Under the pieces are notes generated by a model. The model did no database searches. It saw only the letters and a list, made by a program, of their open reading frames with translations, and was not told where the DNA came from. DNA of 64,000 nucleotides from Halorubrum halophilum (lineage in GTDB: Archaea > Halobacteriota > Halobacteria > Halobacteriales > Haloferacaceae). The DNA is taken from NCBI RefSeq assembly GCF_000739595.1, contig NZ_BBJP01000027.1, positions 48,846 to 112,845 on the forward strand, in the 5' to 3' direction. Shown in pieces: positions 20,201 through 29,697 of this stretch; position 1 is the stretch's first letter, and the number at the start of each line of letters is the position of its first letter. Position numbers and translations under genes: made by a program.

Positions 20201-23119
20201 ATGGCGGAACCGTCGGGCATGGACGCGTTCGCGCACCTCGGGAGCGAGGTCCGCGAGGCGCTCTCCGAGCAGGGCTTTTCCACCCCTACCGAGCCGCAGC
20301 GCGAGGCGATCCCGCCGCTGGCCGACGGGAAGAACGCGCTCGTGCTCGCCCCGACCGGGACCGGAAAGACGGAGACGGCGATGCTCCCCGTCTTCGACGC
20401 GATCGTCGACGCCCGGAGCGCTCCGGGCGACCAGCCCCGCGAGGGCATCTCCGCGCTCTACATCACGCCGCTCCGCGCGCTCAACCGCGACATGATGGAC
20501 CGGCTGGAGTGGTGGGGCGACCGCCTCGACGTGGAGGTCGCGGTGCGCCACGGTGACACCACGCAGTACGAACGAAGCAAGCAGGCCGACGACCCGCCGG
20601 ACGTGCTGATCACGACGCCGGAGAGCCTGCAAGCGATTTTGACGGGCTCGAAGATGCGGATCGCCCTCGAAGACGTCGCACACGTCGTGATCGACGAGGT
20701 CCACGAACTCGCCTCGGCGAAACGCGGCGCCCAGTTGACGATCGGGCTCGAACGCCTCCGCCGCGTGGCCGGCCCCTTCCAGCGGGTGGGGCTCTCGGCC
20801 ACGGTGGGGGCCCCGGAAGAGGTCGGGAAGTTCCTCGTCGGTTCGGGCAAGCGCGATCCGAACCGCGAGGGCGACCGCGAGTTCGAGATCGTCGAGGTCG
20901 CGGCCGGGGCCCGGACCGACGTGCGGGTGCTCGACCCGCCGATTGCGGACCGCGACACGACCCTCGCCGGGGAGCTGGCGGTCGACGAGACGACCGCGAG
21001 CCACGTCCGGACGATCCGGGAGATCGTCGCCGACCACGACTCGACGCTGATCTTCGTCAACACGCGACAGACGGCGGAGGCACTCGGATCGCGGTTCAAG
21101 ACGCTCGCGGAGCGGGAGGCGGATACCGGAGATATCGACGACCCCACCGAGATCGAGGTCCATCACGGCTCGCTCTCGAAGGACGTGCGAATCGACGTGG
21201 AGGACCGGTTCAAGGCGGGCGACCTCGACGGGCTCGTGTGCACCTCCTCGATGGAGCTCGGGATCGACGTGGGGCGCGTCGACCACGTGGTGCAGTACGG
21301 GAGCCCGCGTGAGGTCGCCCGCCTGCTCCAGCGCGTCGGGCGCGCGGGCCACCGCCGCGACCTCGTGTCGGAGGGGACCGTCGTGACGCAGGGCGGCGAC
21401 GACACGCTCGAAGCGCTGGCGATCGCGCGGCGCGCCGGCGCCGGACTCGTGGAGCCGGCCGCGATCCACCACGGCAGCCTCGACACCGTCGCGAACCAAA
21501 TCGTCGGGGTCGTGATGGACGAGGGCGACGTGCACGCCCGCGAGGCGTATGAGACCGTCACGAACGCGTACCCGTTCGCGGACCTCTCCGAGCCCACGTT
21601 TCAGGAGATCGTCCGCGAACTCGACGGCAACCGCCTGCTGTGGCTCGACGAGGAGTCGGACACCTTAGAGAAGTCGGGCGGCACGTGGCAGTACTTCTAC
21701 GCGAACCTCTCGATGATCCCCGACGAGTCCACCTACGAGGTGTACGACATGTCCTCGCGGCGGGGGATCGGGACCTTAGACGAGCGGTTCGTCGTCAACT
21801 TCGCCGGACCCGGGGAGACGTTCATCCAGCGCGGCGAGATGTGGCGCATCACCGAGGTCGACGAGGAGGAGGAGCAGGTGAACGTCACCCCCATCGCCGA
21901 CCCCGCGGGCGAGGTGCCCTCGTGGATCGGCCAGGAGATTCCCGTCCCGAAGCCCGTCGCCGAGGAAGTGGGGAGACTTCGCGGCGAGGTCGCGGAGGCC
22001 CTCTCGGCGGGCTCGACGCCCGAGGCGGTCGCCGGCGACCTCGCGGAACGGTATCCCGCCGACCAGGGGACGATCGCGGCCGCGCTGAAGCCGGTCGTCG
22101 ACCACGTCGACGCCGGGCACCCGGTCCCCACGGACCGCCGGGTCGTGATCGAGGGGAGCGCGCGGACCGTCGCGGTCAACGCCGCCTTCGGGCACGAGGT
22201 CAACGAGACGCTCGCGCGCCTGCTCGCGGCGCTCGTGGGCCAGCGCGCGGGCTCGTCGATCGGGATGGACGTGGACCCGTACCGGATCGAGTTCGAGGTG
22301 CCCCACGACGTTGACCCCGGCACGTTCCGCGAGGTACTGGAAACGACCGACCCGGACCGACTGGAGGCGTACCTCGAACTCGCCCTGAAGAACTCCGACG
22401 CGCTCAAGTTCACGCTCGCGCAGGTCGCCGCGAAGTTCGGTTCGGTCAAGCGCTACCGCGAGGGACGGGGGCGGTTCGGCGGCGACCGCCTGCTCGCGGC
22501 GCTGGAGGGCACCCCCGTCTACGACGAGGCGCTCCGCGAGGTGTTCCACGCCGACCTCGCGGTCGGGGAGACGGCCGAGGTGCTGAGAGAGGTGCAGGAC
22601 GGGTCGCTCGCGGTCGAGATCGCCCGCGAGCGCACGCCGCTGGGGACCGCCGGGCGGTCCTCCGGTACCGAGTTCCTCGTCCCCGAGAACGCCGACGCCG
22701 ACGTGATCGAGACGATCCGCGAGCGCATCCGGAACGACCGCGTCATCCTCTTCTGTCTCCACTGCGCCGACTGGCGGCGCACGACGAAGGTGCGGCGCGT
22801 CCCCGACCAGCCGGAGTGCCCCGACTGCGGCTCGACGCGGATCGCCGCGCTGAACCCGTGGGACGACGAGACGATTGCGGCGGTCCGGGCGACCGAGAAG
22901 GACGAGGAGCAGGAGCGGCGGACGGAACGGGCACATCGAGCGGCGAGCCTCGTCCAGACCCACGGGAAACGGGCCGTGATCGCGTTAGCGGCGCGGGGCG
23001 TCGGGCCGCACAACGCCGCGCGGATCATCAACAAGCTGCGCGAGGACGAAGACGAGTTCTACCGCGACGTGCTCCGGCAGGAGCGCGAGTACGCGCGGAC
23101 GCAATCGTTCTGGGACTAG
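20201..23119 (+). CDS. Lhr-type DEAD/DEAH-box helicase
   Basis: A 972-residue superfamily 2 helicase. Walker A is APTGTGKT at residues 50-57, the DEVH box is at 165-168, motif III reads GLSATVG, and motifs V-VI include SSMELGIDVGRVDHVVQYGS and QRVGRAGHRR. After the two RecA domains come winged-helix and Lhr-specific regions, then a C-terminal zinc motif (FCLHCADW with CPDCGS). This resembles archaeal Lhr-like ATPases thought to act in recombination or repair of stalled forks. The first ATG at 20201 is used, but Met at 20219 is equally plausible. It converges on repeat copy B. Confidence 0.94.
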   Translation: MAEPSGMDAFAHLGSEVREALSEQGFSTPTEPQREAIPPLADGKNALVLAPTGTGKTETAMLPVFDAIVDARSAPGDQPREGISALYITPLRALNRDMMDRLEWWGDRLDVEVAVRHGDTTQYERSKQADDPPDVLITTPESLQAILTGSKMRIALEDVAHVVIDEVHELASAKRGAQLTIGLERLRRVAGPFQRVGLSATVGAPEEVGKFLVGSGKRDPNREGDREFEIVEVAAGARTDVRVLDPPIADRDTTLAGELAVDETTASHVRTIREIVADHDSTLIFVNTRQTAEALGSRFKTLAEREADTGDIDDPTEIEVHHGSLSKDVRIDVEDRFKAGDLDGLVCTSSMELGIDVGRVDHVVQYGSPREVARLLQRVGRAGHRRDLVSEGTVVTQGGDDTLEALAIARRAGAGLVEPAAIHHGSLDTVANQIVGVVMDEGDVHAREAYETVTNAYPFADLSEPTFQEIVRELDGNRLLWLDEESDTLEKSGGTWQYFYANLSMIPDESTYEVYDMSSRRGIGTLDERFVVNFAGPGETFIQRGEMWRITEVDEEEEQVNVTPIADPAGEVPSWIGQEIPVPKPVAEEVGRLRGEVAEALSAGSTPEAVAGDLAERYPADQGTIAAALKPVVDHVDAGHPVPTDRRVVIEGSARTVAVNAAFGHEVNETLARLLAALVGQRAGSSIGMDVDPYRIEFEVPHDVDPGTFREVLETTDPDRLEAYLELALKNSDALKFTLAQVAAKFGSVKRYREGRGRFGGDRLLAALEGTPVYDEALREVFHADLAVGETAEVLREVQDGSLAVEIARERTPLGTAGRSSGTEFLVPENADADVIETIRERIRNDRVILFCLHCADWRRTTKVRRVPDQPECPDCGSTRIAALNPWDDETIAAVRATEKDEEQERRTERAHRAASLVQTHGKRAVIALAARGVGPHNAARIINKLREDEDEFYRDVLRQEREYARTQSFWD

Positions 23120-23149
23120 ATCGGGACTCGCACGATTCGGTCAGTTGTT

Positions 23150-23508
23150 TATCGGCTGTCGTCGTCGACGACACGGTGATCGCCGCCAAAGACTCAGCCG
23201 CTCACTTATAAACAGTTGCTGACGGCAGATCGACGGTAACCACCTCCAAAGCCCCAGCCACGAGGACTCGCGCGGCTCGCTGCGGTCCTCAGTCTCTCGT
23301 TCCACTCGCTCCTTCCGGTCCTTGCGTCGCCGTGCTTCGTCCTCGCGGCTGCCCCTTTGAGTCCCACCCACAGCACCGCAACCGCGCCTCACGCCTCCCC
23401 AGCCTCGTCGGTGGTCCTCCGCTTCGCTCCGGACCACCGACTCCCTCGCGCGGGCTCCTCGCGCCCTTGGGGCGCTCGGAGGCGCGCGCCACCACACGTT
23501 CCTTATAA
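23150..23508 (-). repeat. dispersed structured repeat, copy B
   Basis: Noncoding element between the convergent helicase and MBL hydrolase genes, reading leftward. The core runs between TTATAA boxes at 23503-23508 and 23206-23211. The conserved block (complement of CTGCCCCTTTGAGTCCCACC, 23349-23368) and the closing block (complement of CACCTCCAAAGCCCCAG, 23241-23257) enclose hairpin III, whose inner stem is 13 bp with one G-U pair. Hairpin I has a 6-bp stem between tandem GA steps, and hairpin II has 11-bp arms. A weaker extra tail unit (about 23150-23205) contains GCCAAAGACTCAG. No protein is encoded. Confidence 0.9.
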
Positions 23509-23541
23509 GTAGTCGCAGACGCTGTTCGGCCGATTCGCCCG

Positions 23542-24183
23542 CTACTCGTCCGGGTATTTCGGCTCGCGGCGCTCGGCGCGCTCGGTCGCGCGCTCGACGA
23601 CCTCCCGGACCGTGTCGTGGCTGTCGCTCGCGTGGTACACGTCGCCGTGACCGGGGTACATCGCCGCCACGGTGTCCGGAAGTCGGTCGAGGATCGCGTG
23701 CAGGCTCTCGATCAGCACCTCGCGCGACTGGCCCGCCATGTCGGTGCGCCCGAACGAGCCGTCGTCGAACGCGCCGTCGTTGTAGACGACCACGTCGCCG
23801 GAGTAGAGCCGCTCGTCGCCCACGAGCGAGACGTGGTCGTCGGCGTGACCGGGCGTTTCGACGACCTCGCAGGGCTCGTCGCCGACGAGGATCTCGTCGC
23901 CGTCGACGATCGCCACGTCGCGTCGCGGATGGGCGGCGTTCGCGTAGACCGTCGCGTCGAAGCGGTCGAGCACCGCATCGAGCTCCTCGACGTGGTCGTA
24001 ATGTTGGTGAGTCAATACGACCCGGTCGAGTCCCTCGACGCCCGCCTCGTCGAGCGCGTCGGCGATCACGTCCTCGACGCCCGGCATCGTGCCGGCGTCG
24101 ACGAGGGTCGTCGCCTCGCCGGGCACGAGGTACGCGTTACAGGTGAACTCCTCCGCGTCCGCGGTGACGGTGATCGGCTCCAT
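23542..24183 (-). CDS. MBL-fold metallo-hydrolase
   Basis: A 213-residue metallo-beta-lactamase-fold hydrolase. The dinuclear zinc motif is HQHYDH (His59, His61, Asp63, His64), with further ligands in TPGHADDHVSL and LYSGDVV and a C-terminal PGHGDVYHA. This layout fits glyoxalase II-like or other small hydrolases; the substrate is unknown. The ATG at 24183 (MEPITVTADAEEF) is preferred to longer frames that are arginine-rich. It has a T-rich TATA-like box (CTTTTACC) about 28 bases upstream on its strand. Confidence 0.92.
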   Translation of the reverse strand: MEPITVTADAEEFTCNAYLVPGEATTLVDAGTMPGVEDVIADALDEAGVEGLDRVVLTHQHYDHVEELDAVLDRFDATVYANAAHPRRDVAIVDGDEILVGDEPCEVVETPGHADDHVSLVGDERLYSGDVVVYNDGAFDDGSFGRTDMAGQSREVLIESLHAILDRLPDTVAAMYPGHGDVYHASDSHDTVREVVERATERAERREPKYPDE

Positions 24184-24305
24184 ACGCGCACGAAGAGCGC
24201 CGAATGGGTAAAAGCGTGCAGTCCCGCGGAGACGAGCCCGCCGGAACCTCTCACCCCCGAGCGCCCGGGGATTTATCCGTCGCGGCGTGTTAGTTACACT
24301 CACAT

Positions 24306-24488
24306 ATGGGCTTCGGAAGCTACGATGAATCCGAACAGGAGAACCAAGACCTGGATGCGGATTTCGACGACGACGACGGAGTCCAGGCGGCAGAAGAGGT
24401 ACACGAGGGGTCAGTCGATTACGAGCCCGGCGCGTCGAACGACGAGCTGCTCGACCGACTCCAGGACATCAAGTCCGAGGAGACGTAA
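24306..24488 (+). CDS. small acidic haloarchaeal protein (DUF5786-like)
   Basis: A 60-residue, extremely acidic protein starting MGFGSYDESEQENQDLDADF. It ends in a short helix (NDELLDRLQDIKSEE). The N-terminal signature matches what I remember as the DUF5786 family of haloarchaea; function unknown. It lies four bases before the GTG start of the DUF99 gene, so the two are probably co-transcribed. Confidence 0.85.
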   Translation: MGFGSYDESEQENQDLDADFDDDDGVQAAEEVHEGSVDYEPGASNDELLDRLQDIKSEET

Positions 24489-24492
24489 TCGG

Positions 24493-25080
24493 GTGACGCC
24501 GCCGAGCCGGACGCTCGGTATCGCGTTCTCAGACGGCGACCGAACCGGCCGCCTAGCCGGGGCCGTCGTCAGAGACGACGGCACCCTCGACGGACTGGGG
24601 TTCGAGACCTGCACGGTCGGCGGGCTCGACGCGACCGACGCCGCGATCGCGCTCTTCGACCGGCTCGGCCGCGAGGACGTGCGTCACGTCGCCGTCGCGG
24701 GGGTCGCGCCGGCGTGGTTCAATCTCCTTGACCTGTCGCGGTTGCACGACGCCCTCGACCGACCGGTGTACGCCGTGAGCTACGAGGAGAGCCCCGGACT
24801 CGAACCGGCGCTCCGCGAGGCGTTCGACGGCGAGGCGCTCTCGCGGCGGCTCGGGACTTACCGATCCCTCCCGCCCCGAATTCGGGTGGAACGCGACGAG
24901 TCCGATTCGGCCGCGAGCGACACCGCCGAACCGCTGTTCGTCCGCGCGGTCGGGATCGACGCCGACGAGGCCGCCGCCGCGGTCCGCGGGCTGGTCCGCG
25001 AGGGGTTCCGCCGCCCGGAGCCGCTCCGGATCGCCGCGATCGCTGCGAGCGCCCATCGAGAGGCGACCGCGGAGGCATAG
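24493..25080 (+). CDS. DUF99 family protein (endonuclease V-like fold)
   Basis: A 195-residue protein starting at GTG 24493. It contains LGIAFSDGDRTGRLAGAVV, then FETCTVGGLDATDAAIALF and VAVAGVAPAWFNLLDLSRLH. It ends with PEPLRIAAIAASAHREATAE, all typical of archaeal DUF99. The family has an RNase H-like fold related to endonuclease V, and some members have been proposed as deaminated-base nucleases; that role is inference here. The longer open frame upstream is an accident of high GC overlapping the MBL gene. It follows the DUF5786-like gene by four bases, indicating an operon. Confidence 0.88.
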   Translation: MTPPSRTLGIAFSDGDRTGRLAGAVVRDDGTLDGLGFETCTVGGLDATDAAIALFDRLGREDVRHVAVAGVAPAWFNLLDLSRLHDALDRPVYAVSYEESPGLEPALREAFDGEALSRRLGTYRSLPPRIRVERDESDSAASDTAEPLFVRAVGIDADEAAAAVRGLVREGFRRPEPLRIAAIAASAHREATAEA

Positions 25081-25117
25081 CTGCTGTCCTCGCTTTCGAA
25101 TGTGCGAGTCCCGCGCC

Positions 25118-25125
25118 GGATATAT
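25118..25125 (+). promoter_or_regulatory. TATA box of glycerate kinase gene
   Basis: The sequence GATATATG around 25118-25125 lies about 28 bases before the ATG at 25150. It supports that start and a leaderless transcript separate from the DUF99 operon. Confidence 0.55.
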
Positions 25126-25149
25126 GTCGCTCCGCCGCGAGCCACCGCT

Positions 25150-26592
25150 ATGAGCGACGACCGCCGCGTGACGTTCCGCGACCGCGACCCGCTCGCCCGG
25201 ACACCGGCGCACGAGACGGCCCTCGACTGCCTCGCGGCCGGGATCGAGGCCGCGCTCCCGGAGCGGCTGATCCGCGACGTCGTCTCGGTCCAAGACGGAA
25301 CCCTCTGGATCGAGGACGCCGACGGCGGGGTCGGCGAGTACGATCTCGACGCGTACGACCGGGTGGTCCTCCTCGGCGCGGGGAAGGCGACCGCCGAGGT
25401 CGCCGCCGCGCTCGCCGGAGTTCTCAAGAACGGCAGCCACGAGATCTCCGAGGGGGTCGTCGTCACCGAGAACCTCGAGACTCGACCGTCGACGGCGGGC
25501 GTCGAGGTCCTCCCCGGCGACCATCCGCTCCCGAGCGAACGGGGCGTCGAGAGCGCTCGGCGAGTCCTCGACGCGGCCGAGCGCGCCGCCCCCAACGACC
25601 TCGTGCTCGCGGTCATCACCGGCGGGGGGAGCGCGCTGCTGGCCGCGCCCGCGGACCCGATCTCGGTCGACGACCTCCGCGCGCTCACCTCGGAGCTACT
25701 CGCGTCGGGGGCGTCGATCGACGAGATCAACGCGGTCCGGAAGCACTGCTCGGCGGTGAAAGGCGGACAACTGGCGCGCGCGGCCGCCCCCGCGACGACC
25801 GTCACGCTCGCGGTCAGCGACGTGATCGGCGACCCGCTCGACGTGATCGCGAGCGGGCCGACCGTCCCTGACCCCTCGACGTACGCCGACGCGCTGGCGG
25901 TCTTCGACCGGTACGACCTCGACGTTCCCGCCAGCGTGCGCGAGCGACTCTCGGCGGGCGTCAACGAGGAGCTTCCGGAGACGCCGACCGCGGGCGATCC
26001 GGCGTTCGACCGGAGCGCGGCGTTCGTCGTCGGGAACGGGCGGACCGCGCTGGACGCGGCCGCGAGCGCCGCGGCGGACCGGGGGTACGAGCCGCTGGTG
26101 CTCTCCGCGAGCATCCGAGGCAAGGCGCGCGAGGGCGGGACGACCCACGCCGCGATCGCCGAGGAGTGTGCCGCCCGCGGGTCGCCGGTCGAGCCGCCGG
26201 CCGTGCTGCTCTCGGGCGGCGAGACGACCGTGACGCTCTCGGACGCGGCGGAGCCGGGAACCGGCGGCCCGAACGCGGAGTTCGCCGCGAGTGCGGGCTT
26301 GGCGCTCGCAGAGGGGCCGGTGGGCGACGTGGACGGGGACGCGGGCGGCGACGGCGAGGGCGCCCCCCGAGTGGTCGTCGCGAGCGTCGACACCGACGGG
26401 ATCGACGGCCCGACCGACGCCGCCGGAGCCATCGCGGACGCGACGACGCTCGACCCCGACGCCGCTCGCGACGCCCTCGACCGCCACGACGCGTACCCGC
26501 TCCTCGACGACGCGAGCGCGCTCCTGCGGACCGGTCCGACCGGGACGAACGTCAACGACCTGCGAGCGATCGTGGTAGAGAAGCGGGGCTGA
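25150..26592 (+). CDS. glycerate 2-kinase (DUF4147/MOFRL family)
   Basis: A 480-residue kinase of the MOFRL class that phosphorylates D-glycerate to 2-phosphoglycerate. The N-terminal DUF4147 domain shows VVLLGAGKATAEVAAAL, LPGDHPLPSERGVESARR, ITGGGSALLAAP and INAVRKHCSAVKGGQL. The C-terminal MOFRL domain shows LLSGGETTVTL, GGPNAEFAASAGL and ASVDTDGIDGPTDAAGA, ending TGTNVNDLRAIVV. It follows DUF99 with its own TATA box. The role would be in sugar or glycerate breakdown in the modified Entner-Doudoroff route. Confidence 0.94.
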   Translation: MSDDRRVTFRDRDPLARTPAHETALDCLAAGIEAALPERLIRDVVSVQDGTLWIEDADGGVGEYDLDAYDRVVLLGAGKATAEVAAALAGVLKNGSHEISEGVVVTENLETRPSTAGVEVLPGDHPLPSERGVESARRVLDAAERAAPNDLVLAVITGGGSALLAAPADPISVDDLRALTSELLASGASIDEINAVRKHCSAVKGGQLARAAAPATTVTLAVSDVIGDPLDVIASGPTVPDPSTYADALAVFDRYDLDVPASVRERLSAGVNEELPETPTAGDPAFDRSAAFVVGNGRTALDAAASAAADRGYEPLVLSASIRGKAREGGTTHAAIAEECAARGSPVEPPAVLLSGGETTVTLSDAAEPGTGGPNAEFAASAGLALAEGPVGDVDGDAGGDGEGAPRVVVASVDTDGIDGPTDAAGAIADATTLDPDAARDALDRHDAYPLLDDASALLRTGPTGTNVNDLRAIVVEKRG

Positions 26593-26607
26593 GAGGAGGG
26601 ACGTACT

Positions 26608-26912
26608 TTATAAATGAAACTGCGGTGGCGCGCGCCGGCTCGCGGCCCAGTGGGCCGCGAGCCGCCGGTGCGAGGGAGTCGGTCGCCCGAAGCAACGCGA
26701 GGGCGACCGACGAGGCTGGGGAGGCGTGAGGCGCGGTTGCGGTGCTGTGGGTGGGACTCAAAGGGGTAGCCGGCGAGGCGGGGCGCAGGCAACGTAAGGA
26801 CCGCAGAGAGTGAGCGAAGCGAACGACCGAGGACCGCAGCGAGCGTGCGCCCCGCCTCGCCGGCTGGGGCTTTGGAGGTGTTCGACGCCGATCCGCCGGC
26901 AACCGCTTATAA
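26608..26912 (+). repeat. dispersed structured repeat, copy C
   Basis: The most compact copy, lying between two rightward genes (glycerate kinase and UDG). It is bounded by TTATAA at 26608-26613 and 26907-26912. The conserved block with GGTGGGACTCAAAGGGGTAG is 26750-26769, and the closing CTGGGGCTTTGGAGGTG is 26864-26880. The inner stem of hairpin III is 21 bp with only a terminal U-G wobble. Hairpin II arms (GTCGGTCGCC and its complement) differ from other copies yet pair perfectly. Hairpin I here lacks the tandem GA step. No protein is encoded. Confidence 0.92.
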
Positions 26913-27007
26913 ATGGCTGACACCGGTCACACGATCGAGACGCCGTCAAAGCGAACCGTCGTCGCGAGGCGGACGGACTTATGTCGGCCCCGACCACACC
27001 TCGATCC

Positions 27008-27622
27008 ATGACCGAGAACGGGGACGCGCTCGACGGGGACCTCCGAGTGCCGTCCTGCGAGCGCTGTCCGGCGCTCGTCGAGTCGCGGAGCCGGATCGTC
27101 GACGGCGTCGGCCCGACCGACGCGGACCTGCTGTTCGTCGGTGAGGGACCGGGCGCACAGGAGGACGAGGAGGGCGAGCCCTTCGTGGGGCGGTCGGGCG
27201 ACGTGCTCGACGACGCGCTCCGCGACGCCGGGCTCGCGCGGGCGGACGTGCGGATCACCAACTGCGTGCGGTGCCGCCCGCCGGACAACAGAGACCCGAC
27301 GACCGAGGAGCTGTCGAACTGCCGCGGCCACCTCGACGCCGAGATCGACCGACTCGACCCCGACTTGATCGTCACCCTCGGGAAGGTACCGAGCGAACAC
27401 CTGCTCGACCGGTCCGTGGCGATCACCGCGGAGTCGGGCGAGGTCGTCGACGCGCGGATCGCGGGGGCGTCCCGGCGCGTGCTGCTGTCAGTCCACCCGG
27501 CGGCGACGCTATACGACCGGAGCCAGCGCGACGGGTTCTTCGAGACCATCGCGCGGGCGGGCGAACTGAGCGGGGCCGTCGGCGACGGGACGGACGGACA
27601 GTCGCGGCTGGGAGAGTTCTGA
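27008..27622 (+). CDS. uracil-DNA glycosylase, family 4
   Basis: Removes uracil from DNA in base-excision repair. The 204-residue protein has the family 4 iron-sulfur layout: Cys17 and Cys20 (SCERCPAL), Cys89 (CVRCRPPDNRDPT) and Cys105. The catalytic motif region is LLFVGEGPGAQEDEEGEPF with GRSGDVLD, and the second motif is SVHPAATLY. The ATG at 27008 follows a TATA-like ACTTATG by about 28 bases. The C-terminal tail is a short acidic extension. Confidence 0.95.
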   Translation: MTENGDALDGDLRVPSCERCPALVESRSRIVDGVGPTDADLLFVGEGPGAQEDEEGEPFVGRSGDVLDDALRDAGLARADVRITNCVRCRPPDNRDPTTEELSNCRGHLDAEIDRLDPDLIVTLGKVPSEHLLDRSVAITAESGEVVDARIAGASRRVLLSVHPAATLYDRSQRDGFFETIARAGELSGAVGDGTDGQSRLGEF

Positions 27623-27724
27623 AACGAACGGATTGCCGTGAAAACTCGTGCGAACGTCCGTCACAGTAGCTCTGGGTATGAAACATAGAAAATAATATAC
27701 CATGCGAGTCGAACGCACAACCGT

Positions 27725-28861
27725 ATGTCCGACAACAGGTGGTCGGCGAATCGGCGTAAATTTGTCAAAACGGCCGGCGCGGCCGGCGTGGTCGGGCTCG
27801 CCGGCTGTTCCGACGGCAGCGGCGGGGAGGGCGGGGACGGGAGCGACGGTTCGGACGGCGGCACCGCGGGCGACTCCGAGAACTCCGTGACGGAGGTCAC
27901 GTGGGTGCTGAACCCCGCGGAGGAGGAGATCGACATCCAGGTGCAGTACCAGCCGCTGTTCGAGTACCTCGAGTCCGAGCTCGACGTGGAGATTGTCGAA
28001 CAGCCGACCGCGAGCTACTCCGGCACCGCACAGGAGCTCCGACGCGCCGCGGAGGGAGACCGGCTCTTCGCGGACGTGTCTCCGGGCGCGGTCGCGCAGA
28101 TCCCCGGCGAGCTCGACGTGACGGGGATGCGGGTGGCGTACGGCGCGGAGCAGTACTTCTCGCTCATCACGACGACGACCGACAGCGGCATCGAGTCGCT
28201 CTCGGACCTGGAGGGCGAGGTCGTCGCGTCGGCCGCGCCGACCTCCGTCTCCGGGACGCTGTTTCCGCTGTACATGCTCAGCAACGCCGGGCTCGACATC
28301 GGGAGCGCCCCCTCCGGCTCGCCCGAGGACTTCGAACTCCGGACCTCCGACCACACCACGGCCCGCGAACAGCTGATTCAGGACGACCGGATCGCGGCCG
28401 CCGGGACGGGCGCGTTCTCCACCGCGGCGCACGTCCCGCAGGAGCAGTTCGACGAGATGTCGCAGGATTTCGTCGACATCTCTGCCGAGTACGAGGGCGC
28501 CGGCGAAAGCGACCCCGAACTCCAGCTCCTCGCGGTCTCCGACCCGATCCCGCGTGCGCCGATCGTGAGCAACGCCGCGTGGGAGGAGTCGCTCAAAGAC
28601 GACCTCCGTCAGCTGATGATCGACGCGCCACAGGAGGCGTTCGAACACGAGTCGCAGGCGGACATCGCCGAGGCGCTCAACGTCGATCCCGCGATCCTCG
28701 ACATGGACGAGTCCGAACTCAACGAGGACCAGCAGGCCGATCTGGACTTGGTCGAGGCCCACTCGCTCTGGTTCAGCGGCGTCGTCGAGGCGAGCGTCGA
28801 GGACTACGACCCCGTCGCGGAGCTCGGTCAGGAGCTCGGCCTGGAGTGGAGCCAGCTGTAG
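27725..28861 (+). CDS. phnD: phosphonate/phosphate ABC transporter, substrate-binding lipoprotein
   Basis: A 378-residue extracellular binding protein. A Tat signal (NRRKFVKTAGAAGVVGLAGC) ends in a lipobox at Cys28, followed by a Gly/Ser/Asp linker. The mature part has the PhnD-family fold (GTAQELRRAAEG, LEGEVVASAAPTSVSGTLFP). It heads the phnD-phnC-phnE cluster with short gaps. Family members bind phosphonates, phosphite or phosphate, so the true ligand is open. No C-P lyase or phosphonatase gene is nearby. Confidence 0.93.
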   Translation: MSDNRWSANRRKFVKTAGAAGVVGLAGCSDGSGGEGGDGSDGSDGGTAGDSENSVTEVTWVLNPAEEEIDIQVQYQPLFEYLESELDVEIVEQPTASYSGTAQELRRAAEGDRLFADVSPGAVAQIPGELDVTGMRVAYGAEQYFSLITTTTDSGIESLSDLEGEVVASAAPTSVSGTLFPLYMLSNAGLDIGSAPSGSPEDFELRTSDHTTAREQLIQDDRIAAAGTGAFSTAAHVPQEQFDEMSQDFVDISAEYEGAGESDPELQLLAVSDPIPRAPIVSNAAWEESLKDDLRQLMIDAPQEAFEHESQADIAEALNVDPAILDMDESELNEDQQADLDLVEAHSLWFSGVVEASVEDYDPVAELGQELGLEWSQL

Positions 28862-28889
28862 ATCGGGCGGCCATTCACACGCCTTCTTT

Positions 28890-29675
28890 ATGACTTACAT
28901 CGAAGTAGACGGTCTCACGAAACGGTTTGGCGACACAGTCGCGCTCGACGACGTGTCCTTCGAGGTCCCCGCCGGAGAGTTCGTCATCGTGCTCGGGGTC
29001 TCCGGGTCCGGGAAGTCGACGCTGCTCCGGACGCTGAGCGGGCTGCTCTCGCCCACCGAGGGCGAGATCCGGATCGACGGCGAGCCCATGATCGAGCCGC
29101 GCCCGTCCGTCGCGATGATCTTCCAGCAGCACAACATCATCGGCGACATGACGGCGTACTCGAACTCGCTCTCCGGCGGCGTCCACCGATCGGGATTCGT
29201 CTCCAGCGTGCTGCAGCTTCAGGATACCGAGGAGAAACACCGCGCCCTCGACGCGCTCGATACGGTCGGCCTCTTGGACGAGGCCGAACAGAAGGCGCGG
29301 AGCATGAGCGGCGGCCAACAGCAGCGCGTCGGGATCGCCCGCGCGCTCGTCCAGCAGCCGAACGTCTTACTCGCCGACGAGCCGGTCGCGAGCCTCGACC
29401 CTGGCAGCGCACAGAGCGTGATGGACTACCTCCGGACCGCCTCCGACGACCGCGATCTGACGACGTTCTGTAGCCTCCATCAGGTGAACATCGCCCGGAA
29501 GTTCGGACACCGGTTCATCGGTCTCAGGGACGGCGAGAAGGTGTTCGACGGGTACCGAGACGACCTGACGATCGACGTCATCGACGACCTCTACGGCGAC
29601 ATCGACACCAAAGGGATGTTCGTCCGCGACGACGGTGACGGTAGCGGCGCGACCGACGAGGTCGTGACGACGTGA
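28890..29675 (+). CDS. phnC: phosphonate-type ABC transporter ATPase
   Basis: A 261-residue ABC ATPase that powers the transporter at the inner face of the membrane. Walker A is GVSGSGKST at residues 36-44, the signature is SGGQQQR, Walker B is VLLADEPVASLD, and the switch histidine is in FCSLHQVNIARKF. Length and the SGGVHRSGF segment before the signature match PhnC. It sits 28 bases after phnD and 22 before phnE. Confidence 0.94.
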   Translation: MTYIEVDGLTKRFGDTVALDDVSFEVPAGEFVIVLGVSGSGKSTLLRTLSGLLSPTEGEIRIDGEPMIEPRPSVAMIFQQHNIIGDMTAYSNSLSGGVHRSGFVSSVLQLQDTEEKHRALDALDTVGLLDEAEQKARSMSGGQQQRVGIARALVQQPNVLLADEPVASLDPGSAQSVMDYLRTASDDRDLTTFCSLHQVNIARKFGHRFIGLRDGEKVFDGYRDDLTIDVIDDLYGDIDTKGMFVRDDGDGSGATDEVVTT

Positions 29676-29697
29676 CGAGAACGGAGCTGATCTACGA